Source: Pseudomonas sp. GR 6-02
Lineage (GTDB): Bacteria > Pseudomonadota > Gammaproteobacteria > Pseudomonadales > Pseudomonadaceae
Direction of reading: 5' to 3'
NCBI RefSeq assembly: GCF_001655615.1
Contig: NZ_CP011567.1
Location: 5,279,001-5,343,000, forward strand
Length of the DNA: 64,000 nucleotides
Below, piece by piece: positions 32,681 through 44,827 of the stretch. Positions within the stretch are counted from its first letter, which is position 1, and each line of letters begins with the position of its first letter. The translations under genes were made by a program, and so were the position numbers. The notes below the pieces were generated by a model. It had not been told where the DNA came from, searched no databases, and worked only from the letters and a program-made list of their open reading frames with translations.

Positions 32681-33535
32681 TTACTTGATCAGACCAACCC
32701 GCGAGAAATTCGGCAGGTGACCGAGTTTGGGTTCCGGCCAGCTCATCCAGACTGCGAAGGCCTTGCCGACGATATTCTTGTCGGGAACCATGCCCAGCAG
32801 ATCCTTGGGAATGCTCGGATCATCCCAGTAGCGACTGTCGTTCGAGTTGTCGCGGTTGTCGCCCATCATGAAGTAGTGCCCGGCCGGCACGGTCCACGAA
32901 TGGTCCGGCGTTGCGCGGTAGCGGCTCATTTCCTTGCGGATCAGGTGCTCGGCGGCGCCAAGTTTTTCCTTGTAGAGCTCAGCGCTACCCAACGTGCCCG
33001 GCTCGGAGCCGACCAGTTGTTCGGCAATCGACTCACCATTGACGAACAGGCGCTTGTCGGCGGTGTAGCGAATCTGATCGCCCGGCAGGCCCACTACACG
33101 CTTGATGTAGTTGACGTTCGGGTCGCTCGGGTAGCGGAACACCATCACATCGCCGCGCTGCGGATCACCGACTTCGATGACTTTCTTGTCGATCACCGGC
33201 AAGCGGATCCCGTAAGAAAACTTGTTCACCAGAATGAAGTCACCGACATCCAGGGTTGGCTTCATCGAGCCGGAAGGAATCTGGAACGGTTCCACCAGGA
33301 ACGAACGCAGCACCAGCACGATGAACAACACCGGGAAGAACGACTTGCCGTATTCGACCAGCAGCGGCTCTTTGTTCAGTTTCTCGATCACTACCATGTC
33401 AGCCTGGCTGACGCTCCCCTGATAGGAGTTGATGGCAGCCCGGCGCCGTGGCGCCAGGAACAGCAGATCGAGCAACGCCAACAGGCCGCAGACGAACACG
33501 GCGATGACCAGCAACAGCGGGAAATTTAGTGACAT
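32681..33535 (-). CDS. lepB: Signal peptidase I
   Basis: 284 residues. Two N-terminal membrane segments (5-28 and 63-80), then the catalytic Ser90 in IPSGSMKPTL and Lys145 in NYIKRVVGLPGD, matching the E. coli pair. Box E motif GDNRDNSNDSRYWD is present. It removes signal peptides from exported proteins at the periplasmic face. It is 5 bp downstream of lepA. Confidence 0.98.
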   Translation of the reverse strand: MSLNFPLLLVIAVFVCGLLALLDLLFLAPRRRAAINSYQGSVSQADMVVIEKLNKEPLLVEYGKSFFPVLFIVLVLRSFLVEPFQIPSGSMKPTLDVGDFILVNKFSYGIRLPVIDKKVIEVGDPQRGDVMVFRYPSDPNVNYIKRVVGLPGDQIRYTADKRLFVNGESIAEQLVGSEPGTLGSAELYKEKLGAAEHLIRKEMSRYRATPDHSWTVPAGHYFMMGDNRDNSNDSRYWDDPSIPKDLLGMVPDKNIVGKAFAVWMSWPEPKLGHLPNFSRVGLIK

Positions 33536-33540
33536 AGGAC

Positions 33541-35340
33541 CTAACTATCCAACCTGAGCACGGCAAGGAAGGCTTCTTGTGGAATTTCCACGTTACCGAC
33601 CTGCTTCATGCGTTTTTTACCGGCCTTTTGCTTTTCCAGCAGCTTTTTCTTACGGCTGACGTCACCACCGTAGCATTTGGCCAATACGTTCTTTCTGAGT
33701 GCCTTGACGGTTGTACGCGCCACAATCTGACCGCCAATGGCGGCCTGGATTGCCACGTCGAACATCTGCCGCGGAATCAGGTCTTTCATCTTCTCGGTCA
33801 ACTGGCGACCTTTGTAGTGCGAGTTGTCACGGTGCACGATCAGCGCCAGAGCGTCGACCTTGTCGCCGTTGATCAGCACGTCCAGTTTCACCAGGCTGGC
33901 CGATTGGTAACGATCGAAATGGTAGTCCAGAGAAGCATAGCCGCGACTGGTGGATTTCAAACGATCAAAGAAGTCCAGCACCACTTCGTTCATCGGCAGG
34001 TCGTAGGTCACTTGTACCTGGGAGCCGAGGAACAGCATATCGACCTGTACGCCACGTTTTTCGATACACAGGGTAATGACGTTACCCAAGTGCTCTTGCG
34101 GCACAAGAATATTGGCGCGCACGATTGGCTCGCGCATGTCTTCGATGGCAGACAGGTCTGGCAGCTTGGACGGGTTATCGACGTAGATCGTCTCGCCGGT
34201 CTTGAGCAGCAGCTCGAAGATTACCGTCGGCGCCGTGGTAATCAGGTCCAGGTTGTATTCGCGCTCCAGGCGCTCCTGGATGATTTCCATGTGCAGCATG
34301 CCGAGGAAGCCGCAACGGAAGCCGAAACCCAGTGCGTCTGAGCTTTCCGGTGTGTATTGCAGCGACGAATCGTTGAGGGTGAGCTTTTGCAGCGCCTCGC
34401 GGAAGTCTTCGAAGTCGTCGGAGCTGACCGGGAACAGGCCGGCGTACACCTGCGGCTGAATGCGTTTGAAGCCTGGCAGCACATCGACGTCCGGCGTCGA
34501 GCTCAAGGTCAGGGTATCGCCCACTGGCGCACCGTGAATGTCCTTGATGCTGGCGATGATGAAGCCTACTTCACCGGCCTTCAGGTCGACGGTAGGGGTG
34601 TGCTTCGGGTTGAATACACCGACGCTGTCCACCAGGTGGATCTTGCCGGTGGACTTGACCAGAATCTTGTCGCCCTTCTTCACCCGACCGTGGCGCACAC
34701 GAACCAGGGAAACAACGCCAAGGTAGTTGTCGAACCAGGAGTCGATGATCAACGCTTGCAACGGATCTTCGATGTTGCCGGTCGGCGCGGGAATGGTGTG
34801 AACCAGACGCTCGAGCACTTCATCGACGCCCAGGCCGGTCTTGGCACTGCACTCGACCGCGTCGGTGGCATCGATGCCGATGATTTTTTCGATTTCTTCC
34901 TTGACGCGCTCCGGATCGGCCTGTGGCAGGTCGATCTTGTTCAGCACCGGCATGACTTCCAGGCCCTGCTCGATCGCCGTGTAGCAGTTGGCAACCGACT
35001 GCGCCTCGACGCCCTGACCGGCATCGACCACCAGCAACGCCCCTTCACAAGCCGCCAGCGACCGGCTGACTTCATAGGTGAAGTCGACGTGGCCCGGGGT
35101 ATCAATGAAGTTCAGCTGGTAGTTAATGCCATCGCGGGCTTTGTAATACAGGGTGACGCTGTGGGCCTTGATGGTGATCCCGCGTTCACGTTCCAGGTCC
35201 ATGGAATCCAGCACCTGGGCTTCCATTTCGCGCTCGGCAAGGCCGCCGCACATCTGGATGAAGCGATCGGCCAGCGTCGACTTGCCATGGTCAATGTGGG
35301 CGATGATGGAGAAATTGCGGATATGACTCAAATCACTCAC
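33541..35340 (-). CDS. lepA: Elongation factor 4 (LepA)
   Basis: 599 residues from a GTG start at 35340. GTPase domain ([42 protein letters not shown]), EF-G-like domains and the LepA-specific C-terminal domain ending LRLDS. It is a ribosome-associated translation factor involved in initiation or back-translocation. Leads the lepA-lepB-rnc-era set. Confidence 0.98.
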   Translation of the reverse strand: MSDLSHIRNFSIIAHIDHGKSTLADRFIQMCGGLAEREMEAQVLDSMDLERERGITIKAHSVTLYYKARDGINYQLNFIDTPGHVDFTYEVSRSLAACEGALLVVDAGQGVEAQSVANCYTAIEQGLEVMPVLNKIDLPQADPERVKEEIEKIIGIDATDAVECSAKTGLGVDEVLERLVHTIPAPTGNIEDPLQALIIDSWFDNYLGVVSLVRVRHGRVKKGDKILVKSTGKIHLVDSVGVFNPKHTPTVDLKAGEVGFIIASIKDIHGAPVGDTLTLSSTPDVDVLPGFKRIQPQVYAGLFPVSSDDFEDFREALQKLTLNDSSLQYTPESSDALGFGFRCGFLGMLHMEIIQERLEREYNLDLITTAPTVIFELLLKTGETIYVDNPSKLPDLSAIEDMREPIVRANILVPQEHLGNVITLCIEKRGVQVDMLFLGSQVQVTYDLPMNEVVLDFFDRLKSTSRGYASLDYHFDRYQSASLVKLDVLINGDKVDALALIVHRDNSHYKGRQLTEKMKDLIPRQMFDVAIQAAIGGQIVARTTVKALRKNVLAKCYGGDVSRKKKLLEKQKAGKKRMKQVGNVEIPQEAFLAVLRLDS

Positions 35341-35446
35341 GGATCAACACTCAAAAAGGCTGCAGGCATAGCCCGCCGAAAAATAGCCGGGAATTGTACC
35401 TGATCCACGGCGCAAGCGTCACGTTTGCAGGTCAGACGGCGCCTAC

Positions 35447-35480
35447 AAAAACGCCCCGGTCTTGCGACAGGGGCGTTTTT
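35447..35480 (-). terminator. Terminator between lptG and lepA
   Basis: AAAAACGCCCC (35447-35457) and GGGGCGTTTTT (35470-35480): a perfect 11-bp inverted repeat with a 12-nt loop. Read leftwards it lies 98 bp beyond lptG and ends in a T run. Confidence 0.85.
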
Positions 35481-35490
35481 GGCGACTTTT

Positions 35491-35575
35491 GTAGGAGCCG
35501 GCTTGCTGGCGATGGGGACGCCGCGGTGGGTCTGGATGACCGCAGCGATGCCATCGCCAGCAAGCCGGCTCCTAC
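35491..35575. repeat. REPIN of the RAYT-matching family (GTAGGAGCCGG)
   Basis: Perfect 25-bp inverted repeat 35491-35515 and 35551-35575. The unit starts GTAGGAGCCGGCTTGCTGGC and ends GATGG; GTAGGAG faces outward. The same unit flanks the transposase gene at 51146, so this REPIN is probably moved by that protein. Confidence 0.93.
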
Positions 35576-35577
35576 AA

Positions 35578-36639
35578 TCAACCGGCCCGGCGCAGCAACC
35601 AGACCCCGGCCAGGGCGCAGACACCGGCCGGCACCAGCACCGCAAACAGCGGCGAGAAGCCGAACACCAGGCTCGAAGGCCCGAGCAAATCCTGGACGAT
35701 ACGGAAAGTGAAGCCCACCAGTACGCCAGTGAAGACCCGCTGACCAAGGGTCACCGACCGCAGCGGACCGAAGATGAAGGAAATCGCCATCAACACCAAT
35801 GCAGCGGTCACCAGCGGCTGCAACACCTTTACCCAAAACGCCAGCCAGTAACGACCGTTGCTCAGGCCCTGGTCAGCCAGGTAGTGGATGTAATTCCACA
35901 GACCGCTAATCGACAACGACTCGGGCGCCATCACCACGGTACTCAGCAGTTGCGGGCTCAGGGCTATTTCCCAGCGCTCCACAGGGGCAGTCACCACTTC
36001 GGTACTTTTGTCATGGAACAGCGTGGTCGTGACATCTGTCAGTTGCCAGTGATCGGTATCGAATTCCGCACGTTTGGCGAAGCTCGAAGACAGCATGTGG
36101 CGTTGATCGTCAAAACGATAACGGGTCACGCCGTACAGCAGACCGTTGGGTTGCACGGAGTTGACGTGAATGAACTCATCACCCTGACGGTGCCACAAAC
36201 CGTGCTTGGCGCTTTGCGCATCGCCACTGCCCTGGGCCAGCGAGCGGTTGGCTTGAGCGGTGATTTCCGTGGCCGGCGCGACGTACTCGCCAATTACCAG
36301 CCCTACCACCATCAGGATCAGCATCGGCTTCATCACGGCCCAGACGATCCGACCGATGGACACACCGGCGGCACGCATGATGGTCAGCTCGCTGTGACTG
36401 GCCAGACTGCCGAGGCCAATCAGGCAACCGATCAACGCCGCCATCGGCAACATGTCGTACAGGCGGCGCGGCGCGGTCAGCAACACGTAACTCAGTACAT
36501 CCATCAACGTGTAGGTATCGCTGACGTCGCTCATCTCATCGATGAAGGCGAACAGCGTTGCCAAGCCCAGAATGATCCCAAGCACCGCCAGGATCGCGAT
36601 GAACACGCTGCTACCGATGTAGCGATCGAGCTTATCCAC
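35578..36639 (-). CDS. lptG: LPS export ABC transporter permease LptG
   Basis: 353 residues from a GTG start at 36639, overlapping lptF by 8 bp. YjgP/YjgQ family: membrane segments near the N-terminus (DKLDRYIGSSVFIAILAVLGII), a periplasmic beta-jellyroll in the middle, and three segments at the C-terminus. LptF and LptG form the core of LptB2FG, which lifts LPS from the inner membrane to LptC. Confidence 0.96.
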   Translation of the reverse strand: MDKLDRYIGSSVFIAILAVLGIILGLATLFAFIDEMSDVSDTYTLMDVLSYVLLTAPRRLYDMLPMAALIGCLIGLGSLASHSELTIMRAAGVSIGRIVWAVMKPMLILMVVGLVIGEYVAPATEITAQANRSLAQGSGDAQSAKHGLWHRQGDEFIHVNSVQPNGLLYGVTRYRFDDQRHMLSSSFAKRAEFDTDHWQLTDVTTTLFHDKSTEVVTAPVERWEIALSPQLLSTVVMAPESLSISGLWNYIHYLADQGLSNGRYWLAFWVKVLQPLVTAALVLMAISFIFGPLRSVTLGQRVFTGVLVGFTFRIVQDLLGPSSLVFGFSPLFAVLVPAGVCALAGVWLLRRAG

Positions 36640-37759
36640 GGGCCACCTCCAGCGCGCTGCGGCGACTCGCCATCTTCAAGCTCAGCGACTCCCAATACAG
36701 CAAGCCAAGACCGATGGCCAGGAAGATTGCATGCACCCACCACAAGCCCAACACCGGCGGGATCTTGCCCTTTTCAAGTGCGCCGCGAGCGGCAATCAGG
36801 ATGGTCAGGTAAGCCATATAAAGAAGAATCGCCGGCAGCAGCTTGAGGAAACGGCCCTGGCGCGGGTTGACCCGCGACAGCGGCACCGCCATCAGGGTCA
36901 CGATGAAGACCAGCAACGGCAGGGACAGGCGCCATTGCAGTTCGGTACGCGAGCGGATGTCGTCGCTGCTCAGCAAGGAACTGGTGGTCATCGCATCGCG
37001 GTCGGTCACTTCGTCGCTGACGTCCGGCTTGGCCAGCAATACGCCGTACTCGTCGTACTTGATGGCGCGGTAGTCGGCCTGACCCGGATTACCGTCGTAG
37101 CGGTAGCCGTTGTCGAGGATCAGGTAACGGTTGCCATCGGGCCTGATTTCCTGATGGCCCTTCTCGGCTACCAGTACGGAAATCCCCCGATCCTTGTTGT
37201 CGGAACTGACATTCTTTTGCGAAATGAACACGCCGCCCAGATTGATGCGGTCATCCGACAGTTGCTCGGTGTAGGTCACCCGAGTGCCGTCGCGCAAGGC
37301 CTGGAAGCGACCCGGCTCGAGGGTGTCGAACTCGGTCAGTGCATCCTGCTTGTTCAACAGTAGCTGGAACTGGTTGGCACCTTGCGGTGCCAGGCTCAGG
37401 CTCAGCCACGCCACGATCAGGGCAACCAGGGTGGCCGGAAAAAGAGTCATGGCGAACAGACGCTGCTGGCTCATGCCAGTAGCAGACAACACGGTCATTT
37501 CGCTTTCGAGGTACAGACGACCGTAGGCCAGCAAGATCCCGAGAAACAGCCCCAAAGGCAGAATCAGCTGCAGGAAGCCCGGCAGGCGATAGCCCATGAT
37601 CAGGAACAGCGAACCTGGATCCAGGAGCCCAGAGGCCGCCTGGGCGAGGTATTTGATGAAGCGTCCGCTCATGATGATGACCAGCAGCACGGCGCTGACG
37701 GCGCTCAAGGTCAACAGGACTTCGCGGGATAGATAACGGAAGACAATCAAACCAGACAC
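36632..37759 (-). CDS. lptF: LPS export ABC transporter permease LptF
   Basis: 375 residues from a GTG start at 37759. Family N-terminus MSGLIVFRYLSREVLLTLSAVS, six membrane segments in two groups of three around a periplasmic jellyroll domain. First gene of lptF-lptG; the promoter at 37841-37869 precedes it. Divergent from pepA, the common arrangement in gammaproteobacteria. Confidence 0.96.
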   Translation of the reverse strand: MSGLIVFRYLSREVLLTLSAVSAVLLVIIMSGRFIKYLAQAASGLLDPGSLFLIMGYRLPGFLQLILPLGLFLGILLAYGRLYLESEMTVLSATGMSQQRLFAMTLFPATLVALIVAWLSLSLAPQGANQFQLLLNKQDALTEFDTLEPGRFQALRDGTRVTYTEQLSDDRINLGGVFISQKNVSSDNKDRGISVLVAEKGHQEIRPDGNRYLILDNGYRYDGNPGQADYRAIKYDEYGVLLAKPDVSDEVTDRDAMTTSSLLSSDDIRSRTELQWRLSLPLLVFIVTLMAVPLSRVNPRQGRFLKLLPAILLYMAYLTILIAARGALEKGKIPPVLGLWWVHAIFLAIGLGLLYWESLSLKMASRRSALEVARG

Positions 37760-37840
37760 TCCAGGGTTGTCAGGCTAAGCGGCCAAACAAACAAACGTAT
37801 CAGCCGGCCCGCAGGGCAGGGCCGCCGAAAAAGATGGCGC

Positions 37841-37869
37841 ATTATCCTGTGATTGAGTGCGCCTGTCAC
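37841..37869 (-). promoter_or_regulatory. Promoter of lptF-lptG
   Basis: On the minus strand -35 GTGACA (37864-37869), 17-bp spacer, -10 GATAAT (37841-37846), about 80 bp before the lptF start codon. Confidence 0.65.
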
Positions 37870-38030
37870 TGCGCATGCTCAAGCAAGCACCTGAACCGCT
37901 GAAGTTCGCATATCCGAGGGTTGTCAGGCGCAGGCAGCGAGGTTCAAACTGCGGCCTTTGTCGCTGGCAACACACCGGCGCCTTTCTACTTATAGGCAAG
38001 CCTCTGCGCGTCGCGCAGTTTGACCATTAA

Positions 38031-39536
<1,506 letters not shown>

Positions 39537-39540
39537 AACC

Positions 39541-39585
39541 GATGACTTGCAGCGGCGTCACTCTCGGGTGACGCCGCTTGCAACT
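39541..39585 (+). terminator. Hairpin between pepA and holC
   Basis: AGCGGCGTCA (39550-39559) pairs with TGACGCCGCT (39570-39579) around a short CTCTCGGG loop, without a T run. It may damp readthrough from pepA into holC rather than stop it. Confidence 0.55.
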
Positions 39586-39596
39586 CAGGAACCGCA

Positions 39597-40025
39597 ATGA
39601 CCAAAGTCGACTTCTATATCCTGCCCAGCGCCGATCCTTCGGCGCGGCTGGATTTCGCCTGCAAGCTCACCGAAAAAGCCTGGCGCATGGGCCACCGCAT
39701 TTACCTGCATTGCAGCGATGCCGCCCAGCGTGATGCGCTCGATGCGCGGTTGTGGGCGTTCAAGGGCGAAAGCTTCGTGCCCCACGGTCCTGCCGAAAGC
39801 GAGCCGGACGGTTTGATTGTGTTGGGTCTTGGCGATGACTGCGGTCAGCATCAGGATCTGCTGGTCAATCTCGACCTGAAAGTCCCGGCCTTTGCCAGAC
39901 AATTCGCCCGCGTGGCGGAAGTGGTGGTGGAAGACCCGGCGATTCGTGCGGCTGCGCGGGAGAGTTTTCGTTTCTACCGCGAACAGGGCTATCCTCTGCA
40001 AGATCACCGTTTACAGCGACTCTGA
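39597..40025 (+). CDS. holC: DNA polymerase III chi subunit HolC
   Basis: 142 residues starting MTKVDFYILPS, with the family's DFACKLTEKAWRMGHRIYLHC and LIVLGLGDDCGQHQDLLVNL. Chi links the clamp loader to SSB. It stands in the conserved pepA-holC-valS order; the small gene after it starts 8 bp downstream. Confidence 0.95.
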   Translation: MTKVDFYILPSADPSARLDFACKLTEKAWRMGHRIYLHCSDAAQRDALDARLWAFKGESFVPHGPAESEPDGLIVLGLGDDCGQHQDLLVNLDLKVPAFARQFARVAEVVVEDPAIRAAARESFRFYREQGYPLQDHRLQRL

Positions 40026-40033
40026 GCATTCCG

Positions 40034-40417
40034 ATGGACACTCCAAAACCACCGCAAAAGTCCGTGCACCTGCTGGAAGACCTTGAGTCGATCCGCCAAC
40101 TGCTCGGCGATGACAACCTGCAACCGCCGTTGCTGACCGACGCAGTCATTGAAGGCGACCAGGAACAGATTCCCATGCTGTTCGACACCGTCGGCCATGC
40201 GCCCCAGGTCGAACCGCCACCACCCGCCCCGGCCGCCCAGCCGGCTCCTGCCGCCAACAAGGGCCCCGATGCCCTGTTGCACCTGGATAGCGAGCTGCGC
40301 GCCGCCGCGCAATTGATCATGCAAGACGTGATCGACGACTTCGCCCCGCACATCGAAACCGAAATCAAACGCCGCCTTGATGCACGGATGGAACGGTTGC
40401 TTAGCCAGTACGAGTAA
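40034..40417 (+). CDS. Small conserved protein next to holC, proline/alanine-rich linker
   Basis: 127 residues. An N-terminal part with SVHLLEDLESIRQLLGDD, an unstructured central stretch rich in Pro and Ala (residues about 60-78), and a charged helical C-terminus (ELRAAAQLIMQDVIDDFAPH onward). Similar proteins sit between holC and valS in pseudomonads and are sometimes mislabelled as a polymerase III subunit. I do not recognise a domain. Co-transcribed with holC by spacing. Confidence 0.8.
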   Translation: MDTPKPPQKSVHLLEDLESIRQLLGDDNLQPPLLTDAVIEGDQEQIPMLFDTVGHAPQVEPPPPAPAAQPAPAANKGPDALLHLDSELRAAAQLIMQDVIDDFAPHIETEIKRRLDARMERLLSQYE

Positions 40418-40438
40418 CCCTGAGCCGAGCGGGCTTCT

Positions 40439-40569
40439 GTGGCGAGGGAGCTTGCTCCCGCTCGGCTGCGAAGCAGCCGCAAAACCCGAACACTCGGTGT
40501 ACCTGATACACCTGACTTGATGGTCCGGGGCCGCTTCGCGCCCCAACGGGAGCAAGCTCCCTCGCCACG
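40439..40569. repeat. REPIN, GTGGCGAGGGAGC family
   Basis: Units 40439-40462 and 40546-40569 in inverted orientation; core GTGGCGAGGGAGCTTGCTCC. GTGGCGAG faces outward. It lies in the gap between the small holC-linked gene and valS. Confidence 0.9.
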
Positions 40570-40682
40570 GGTCCCTTTCACAATTTGATCTGCGCCCTGT
40601 CCGCCCCTGCTCGCCCTACGCCCCGTGCCCCGCTATACTTCCCGGCTTTTCCTGAATAAATGCCAATAGGGTCCCGCCGCGC

Positions 40683-43529
40683 ATGGATAAGACCTACCAG
40701 CCGCACGCCATTGAAACTTCCTGGTACAACACCTGGGAGTCCGAGAACTACTTCGCCCCTCAAGGCGAGGGCGAGTCCTACACCATCATGATCCCGCCGC
40801 CGAACGTCACCGGCAGCCTGCACATGGGTCACGGCTTCAACAACGCGATCATGGACGCCCTGATCCGTTTCCGCCGTATGCAGGGTCGCAACACCCTGTG
40901 GCAGCCAGGCACCGACCACGCCGGTATCGCCACGCAAATGCTGGTGGAGCGTCAACTCGAAGCTCAGGGCCAGAATCGCCACGATCTGGGCCGTGAGAAA
41001 TTCCTCGAGAAAGTCTGGGAATGGAAGGATCAGTCCGGCGGCAACATCAGCCGTCAGATCCGCCGCCTCGGCTCGTCCGTGGATTGGAGCCGTGAGCGCT
41101 TCACCATGGACGACGGCCTCTCGGAGGCGGTGAAAGAAGCCTTCGTGCGCCTGCACGAGGACGGTCTGATCTATCGCGGCAAGCGTCTGGTCAACTGGGA
41201 CACCAAGCTGCACACGGCGATTTCCGACCTTGAAGTGGAAAACCACGACGAGAAAGGTTTCCTGTGGAACCTGAAGTACCCGCTGGCCGATGGCGCCAAA
41301 ACCGCTGAAGGCAACGACTACCTGATCGTCGCGACCACGCGTCCGGAAACCATGCTCGGCGACGCCGCCGTGGCCGTTAACCCGAACGATGAACGCTACA
41401 AAGCCCTGATCGGCAAATTTGTCGAGCTGCCGCTGGTTGGCCGCCGCATCCCGATCATCGCCGACGATTACTGCGACCCTGAATTCGGCACCGGCTGCGT
41501 GAAAATCACCCCGGCCCACGATTTCAACGACTACGAAGTCGGCAAGCGCCACAACCTGCCGCTGCTGAACATCTTCGACAAAAACGCCCATGTGCTGCCT
41601 GCGGCCCAGGTGTTCAATCTCGACGGCACACTGAACGAGAGCATCGACGGCAAGATCCCGGCCGAATACGCCGGCCTCGACCGCTTCGAAGCGCGCAAGC
41701 AGATCGTGGCAGCGTTCGAAGCCGCCGGCCTGCTGGTCAGCGTCGACGACCACGCCCTGAAAGTGCCTAAAGGCGACCGCTCCGGCACCATCATCGAGCC
41801 GTGGCTGACCGACCAGTGGTACGTGTCCACCAAGCCATTGGCCGAGCCGGCCATCGCCGCGGTTGAAGACGGCCGCATTCAGTTCGTGCCAAAGCAGTAC
41901 GAAAACATGTACTTCTCGTGGATGCGCGATATCCAGGACTGGTGCATCAGCCGTCAGCTGTGGTGGGGCCACCGGATTCCGGCCTGGTACGACGAGTCGG
42001 GCAAGGTCTACGTCGGTCGCGACGAAGCCGAAGTGCGTGCCAAGCACAACCTGGGCGCCGACATAGCGCTGCAACAGGACAACGACGTTCTGGATACCTG
42101 GTTCAGTTCGGGCCTGTGGACCTTCTCCACCCTGGGCTGGCCGGAGCAGACCGAATTCCTGAAGAAATTCCACTCCACCGACGTGCTGGTGACCGGTTTC
42201 GACATCATTTTCTTCTGGGTTGCCCGGATGATCATGCTCACCATGCACCTGGTGAAAAACGAAGACGGCACGCCGCAGGTTCCGTTCAAGACTGTTTATG
42301 TGCACGGCCTGGTGCGTGACGGCCAGGGCCAGAAGATGTCCAAGTCCAAGGGCAACGTCCTGGACCCCCTGGACATCATCGACGGTATCGAGCTGGAAGA
42401 GCTGGTGCAGAAACGCACCTCCGGCATGATGCAGCCGAAACTGGCGAAGAAGATCGAGAAGCAGACCCGCGACGAGTTCGCCGAAGGCATCGCCAGCTAT
42501 GGCACCGACGCCCTGCGCTTCACGTTCTGCTCGCTGGCGTCCACCGGTCGCGACATCAAGTTCGACATGGGCCGCGTCGAAGGCTACCGCAACTTCTGCA
42601 ACAAGATCTGGAACGCCGCGCGCTACGTACTGGACAAGGGTGAAGACTGCGGCCAGAACGGCGAAGCCTATGAGCTCTCGCTGGCGGATCGCTGGATCAT
42701 CTCGCAGTTGCAACGCACTGAAGCCGAAGTGACCCGTCAGCTCGATCAGTTCCGTTTCGACCTGGCAGCACAAGCCTTGTACGAGTTCATCTGGAACCAG
42801 TATTGCGACTGGTACCTGGAACTGTCCAAGCCTGTGCTGTGGGACGAAAACGCGCCGGTCGAGCGTCAGCGCGGCACCCGTCGCACTCTGGTTCGAGTGC
42901 TGGAAGTCGCTTTGCGCCTGGCTCACCCGTTCATGCCATTCATCACCGAAGAAATCTGGCAGCGCGTCGCACCGCTCGCCGGTATTCAAGGCAAGACGAT
43001 CATGCTGCAACCTTGGCCAGTGGCCGTTGAGGCACGCATCGACCAGGCTGCCGAAGACGATATCGAATGGCTCAAGGGTCTGATGCTCGGCACCCGTAAC
43101 ATCCGCGGTGAAATGAACATCGGTCCAGGCAAGCCGCTGAACCTGTTCCTGAAAAACGTCAGCGCCGAAGATCAGCGTCGACTCACCGAGAACGAAGCCC
43201 TGCTGAAGAAGCTGGCGCGCCTGGAATCGATCACTGTTCTGAAGGCTGGCGAAGAAGCACCACTGTCCGCCACCGCACTGGTTGGCGAGATGGAAGTGCT
43301 GGTGCCGATGGCCGGCCTGATCGACAAGGACGCCGAACTGGCGCGCCTGGACAAGGAAATCCTGCGTTTGCAGGGCGAAGTTCAGCGCGTCGGCGGCAAG
43401 CTGTCCAACGCCGGTTTCGTCGACAAGGCTCCGGCCGAAGTCATCGAGAAGGAACGCGCCAAACTGGCTGAAGCTGAACAGGCTTTGGGCAAGCTGGCCG
43501 AGCAACATGCGCGGATTGCCAGTTTGTAA
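40683..43529 (+). CDS. valS: Valyl-tRNA synthetase
   Basis: 948 residues. Class I motifs HMGH (47-50) and KMSKS (551-555), the editing domain ([10 protein letters not shown]) and a C-terminal coiled-coil arm ([20 protein letters not shown] onward). Attaches valine to tRNA-Val and edits threonine. A TATACT box at 40634-40639 lies about 44 bp upstream. A terminator follows at 43550. Confidence 0.98.
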   Translation: MDKTYQPHAIETSWYNTWESENYFAPQGEGESYTIMIPPPNVTGSLHMGHGFNNAIMDALIRFRRMQGRNTLWQPGTDHAGIATQMLVERQLEAQGQNRHDLGREKFLEKVWEWKDQSGGNISRQIRRLGSSVDWSRERFTMDDGLSEAVKEAFVRLHEDGLIYRGKRLVNWDTKLHTAISDLEVENHDEKGFLWNLKYPLADGAKTAEGNDYLIVATTRPETMLGDAAVAVNPNDERYKALIGKFVELPLVGRRIPIIADDYCDPEFGTGCVKITPAHDFNDYEVGKRHNLPLLNIFDKNAHVLPAAQVFNLDGTLNESIDGKIPAEYAGLDRFEARKQIVAAFEAAGLLVSVDDHALKVPKGDRSGTIIEPWLTDQWYVSTKPLAEPAIAAVEDGRIQFVPKQYENMYFSWMRDIQDWCISRQLWWGHRIPAWYDESGKVYVGRDEAEVRAKHNLGADIALQQDNDVLDTWFSSGLWTFSTLGWPEQTEFLKKFHSTDVLVTGFDIIFFWVARMIMLTMHLVKNEDGTPQVPFKTVYVHGLVRDGQGQKMSKSKGNVLDPLDIIDGIELEELVQKRTSGMMQPKLAKKIEKQTRDEFAEGIASYGTDALRFTFCSLASTGRDIKFDMGRVEGYRNFCNKIWNAARYVLDKGEDCGQNGEAYELSLADRWIISQLQRTEAEVTRQLDQFRFDLAAQALYEFIWNQYCDWYLELSKPVLWDENAPVERQRGTRRTLVRVLEVALRLAHPFMPFITEEIWQRVAPLAGIQGKTIMLQPWPVAVEARIDQAAEDDIEWLKGLMLGTRNIRGEMNIGPGKPLNLFLKNVSAEDQRRLTENEALLKKLARLESITVLKAGEEAPLSATALVGEMEVLVPMAGLIDKDAELARLDKEILRLQGEVQRVGGKLSNAGFVDKAPAEVIEKERAKLAEAEQALGKLAEQHARIASL

Positions 43530-43549
43530 CGGCACATCGCAATGAAACA

Positions 43550-43576
43550 GGGAGGCCCCAGCGGCCTCCCTTTTTT
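43550..43576 (+). terminator. Terminator of valS
   Basis: Stem GGGAGGCC (43550-43557) / GGCCTCCC (43563-43570) with a 5-nt loop, followed by TTTTTT. 21 bp after the valS stop. Confidence 0.92.
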
Positions 43577-43704
43577 ATGCCCGCTACATTCTCCCAAACA
43601 CCCGCTGCCACAGGGACATGCGGCGATCTTCACAATTGGGTGACCAGCAGCTGGATGTGGGACAATACCCGCCACTTTTAGCCATACCCGAATCGACCTC
43701 GCCC

Positions 43705-44727
43705 ATGACCGCCCCCAGCACACCCAAACCTGCGCGCAAAAAGCCTAAACCCGCGACCCCGGCCAAAGCCGTGGAGCCACGCGAGAAGGCCAGCCTGCAC
43801 CCGCGCAATCGCCATCAGGGTCGTTACGACTTCCCGGCGCTGATCAAGAGCACGCCGGAACTGGCGAAGTTCGTGATCATCAATCCGTACGGCAAGGAGA
43901 GCATCGACTTCGCCAGCCCGGACGCGGTGCGGGTGTTCAACCGGGCGCTGCTCAAGGCGTTCTACGGCATCGCCCATTGGGACATCCCGGCCGACTACCT
44001 GTGCCCGCCGGTTCCGGGCCGTGCCGACTACGTGCACTTCCTGGCCGACCTGCTGGCCAGCGTCAACGACGGCGAGATCCCTCGCGGCGCGCCGGTCAAG
44101 GTGCTCGATATCGGCATGGGCGCCAACTGCGTCTATCCGCTGATCGGCTACAGCGACTACCGTTGGCACTTCCTCGGCTCGGAAATCGACCCGATAGCCG
44201 TAGCCTCAGCCAAAGCCATCGTGCAGTCCAACGGGCTGAACAAAGCCATCCAGCTTCGCCAGCAAACTAATCCCAAGCACATTCTGTTGGGCTTGCTCGA
44301 ACCTGGCGAACGCTTTGACCTGACGATGTGCAACCCGCCGTTCCACGCCTCGATGGACGAGGCGACCAAGGGTAGCGTGCGTAAATGGCGCGCGCTGGGC
44401 CGCGCCGATCCAAAACGCAAACTGCCGGTGCTGAACTTTGGCGGGCAATCGGCCGAACTGTGGTGTGAAGGTGGCGAGGCACGGTTTGTGACGCAACTAA
44501 TCGCCGAGAGCGCGCACTTTCAACACAAAGTGCTTTGGTTCAGCACCCTGGTCTCGAAAGCCTCGAACCTGCCGGCGATCCAGACGGCGCTGAAAAAGGC
44601 CGGCGTATTGGAAAGCCAGGTCGTGGAAATGTCCCAAGGGCAGAAGCAAAGTCGCTTCGTCGCCTGGACCTTCCAGACCAAATCCGAGCAACAGGTCTGG
44701 CGCGAGCGCTGGGCCCGCAAAAGCTGA
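43705..44727 (+). CDS. rlmF: 23S rRNA (adenine-1618-N6)-methyltransferase RlmF
   Basis: 340 residues from the ATG at 43705; an earlier in-frame ATG (43618) lacks support. A basic N-terminal tail ([14 protein letters not shown]) precedes the domain. SAM motif [16 protein letters not shown] and N6-adenine motif NPPFHAS (from 210). It makes m6A1618 in 23S rRNA. Convergent with the HU gene over a shared terminator. Confidence 0.95.
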   Translation: MTAPSTPKPARKKPKPATPAKAVEPREKASLHPRNRHQGRYDFPALIKSTPELAKFVIINPYGKESIDFASPDAVRVFNRALLKAFYGIAHWDIPADYLCPPVPGRADYVHFLADLLASVNDGEIPRGAPVKVLDIGMGANCVYPLIGYSDYRWHFLGSEIDPIAVASAKAIVQSNGLNKAIQLRQQTNPKHILLGLLEPGERFDLTMCNPPFHASMDEATKGSVRKWRALGRADPKRKLPVLNFGGQSAELWCEGGEARFVTQLIAESAHFQHKVLWFSTLVSKASNLPAIQTALKKAGVLESQVVEMSQGQKQSRFVAWTFQTKSEQQVWRERWARKS

Positions 44728-44778
44728 GTAACAACCGAGACAGCGATTGAGCCTGATCAATCGCTGAATCGCAGACAC

Positions 44779-44820
44779 AAAAAAACCGTGCCCGGATTGC
44801 TCCGGAGCACGGTTTTTTTA
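44779..44820. terminator. Bidirectional terminator between rlmF and HU gene
   Basis: AAAAACCGTGC / GCACGGTTTTT with inner CCGG/CCGG pairing. A run of A on one side and seven T on the other, so it works for both converging genes. Confidence 0.92.
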
Positions 44821-44827
44821 ACAAGTC

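Noticed and set aside
40578..43535. 985-codon open frame on the minus strand opposite valS
   Set aside because: Antisense shadow of valS; low-complexity His/Gln/Val-rich translation without motifs.
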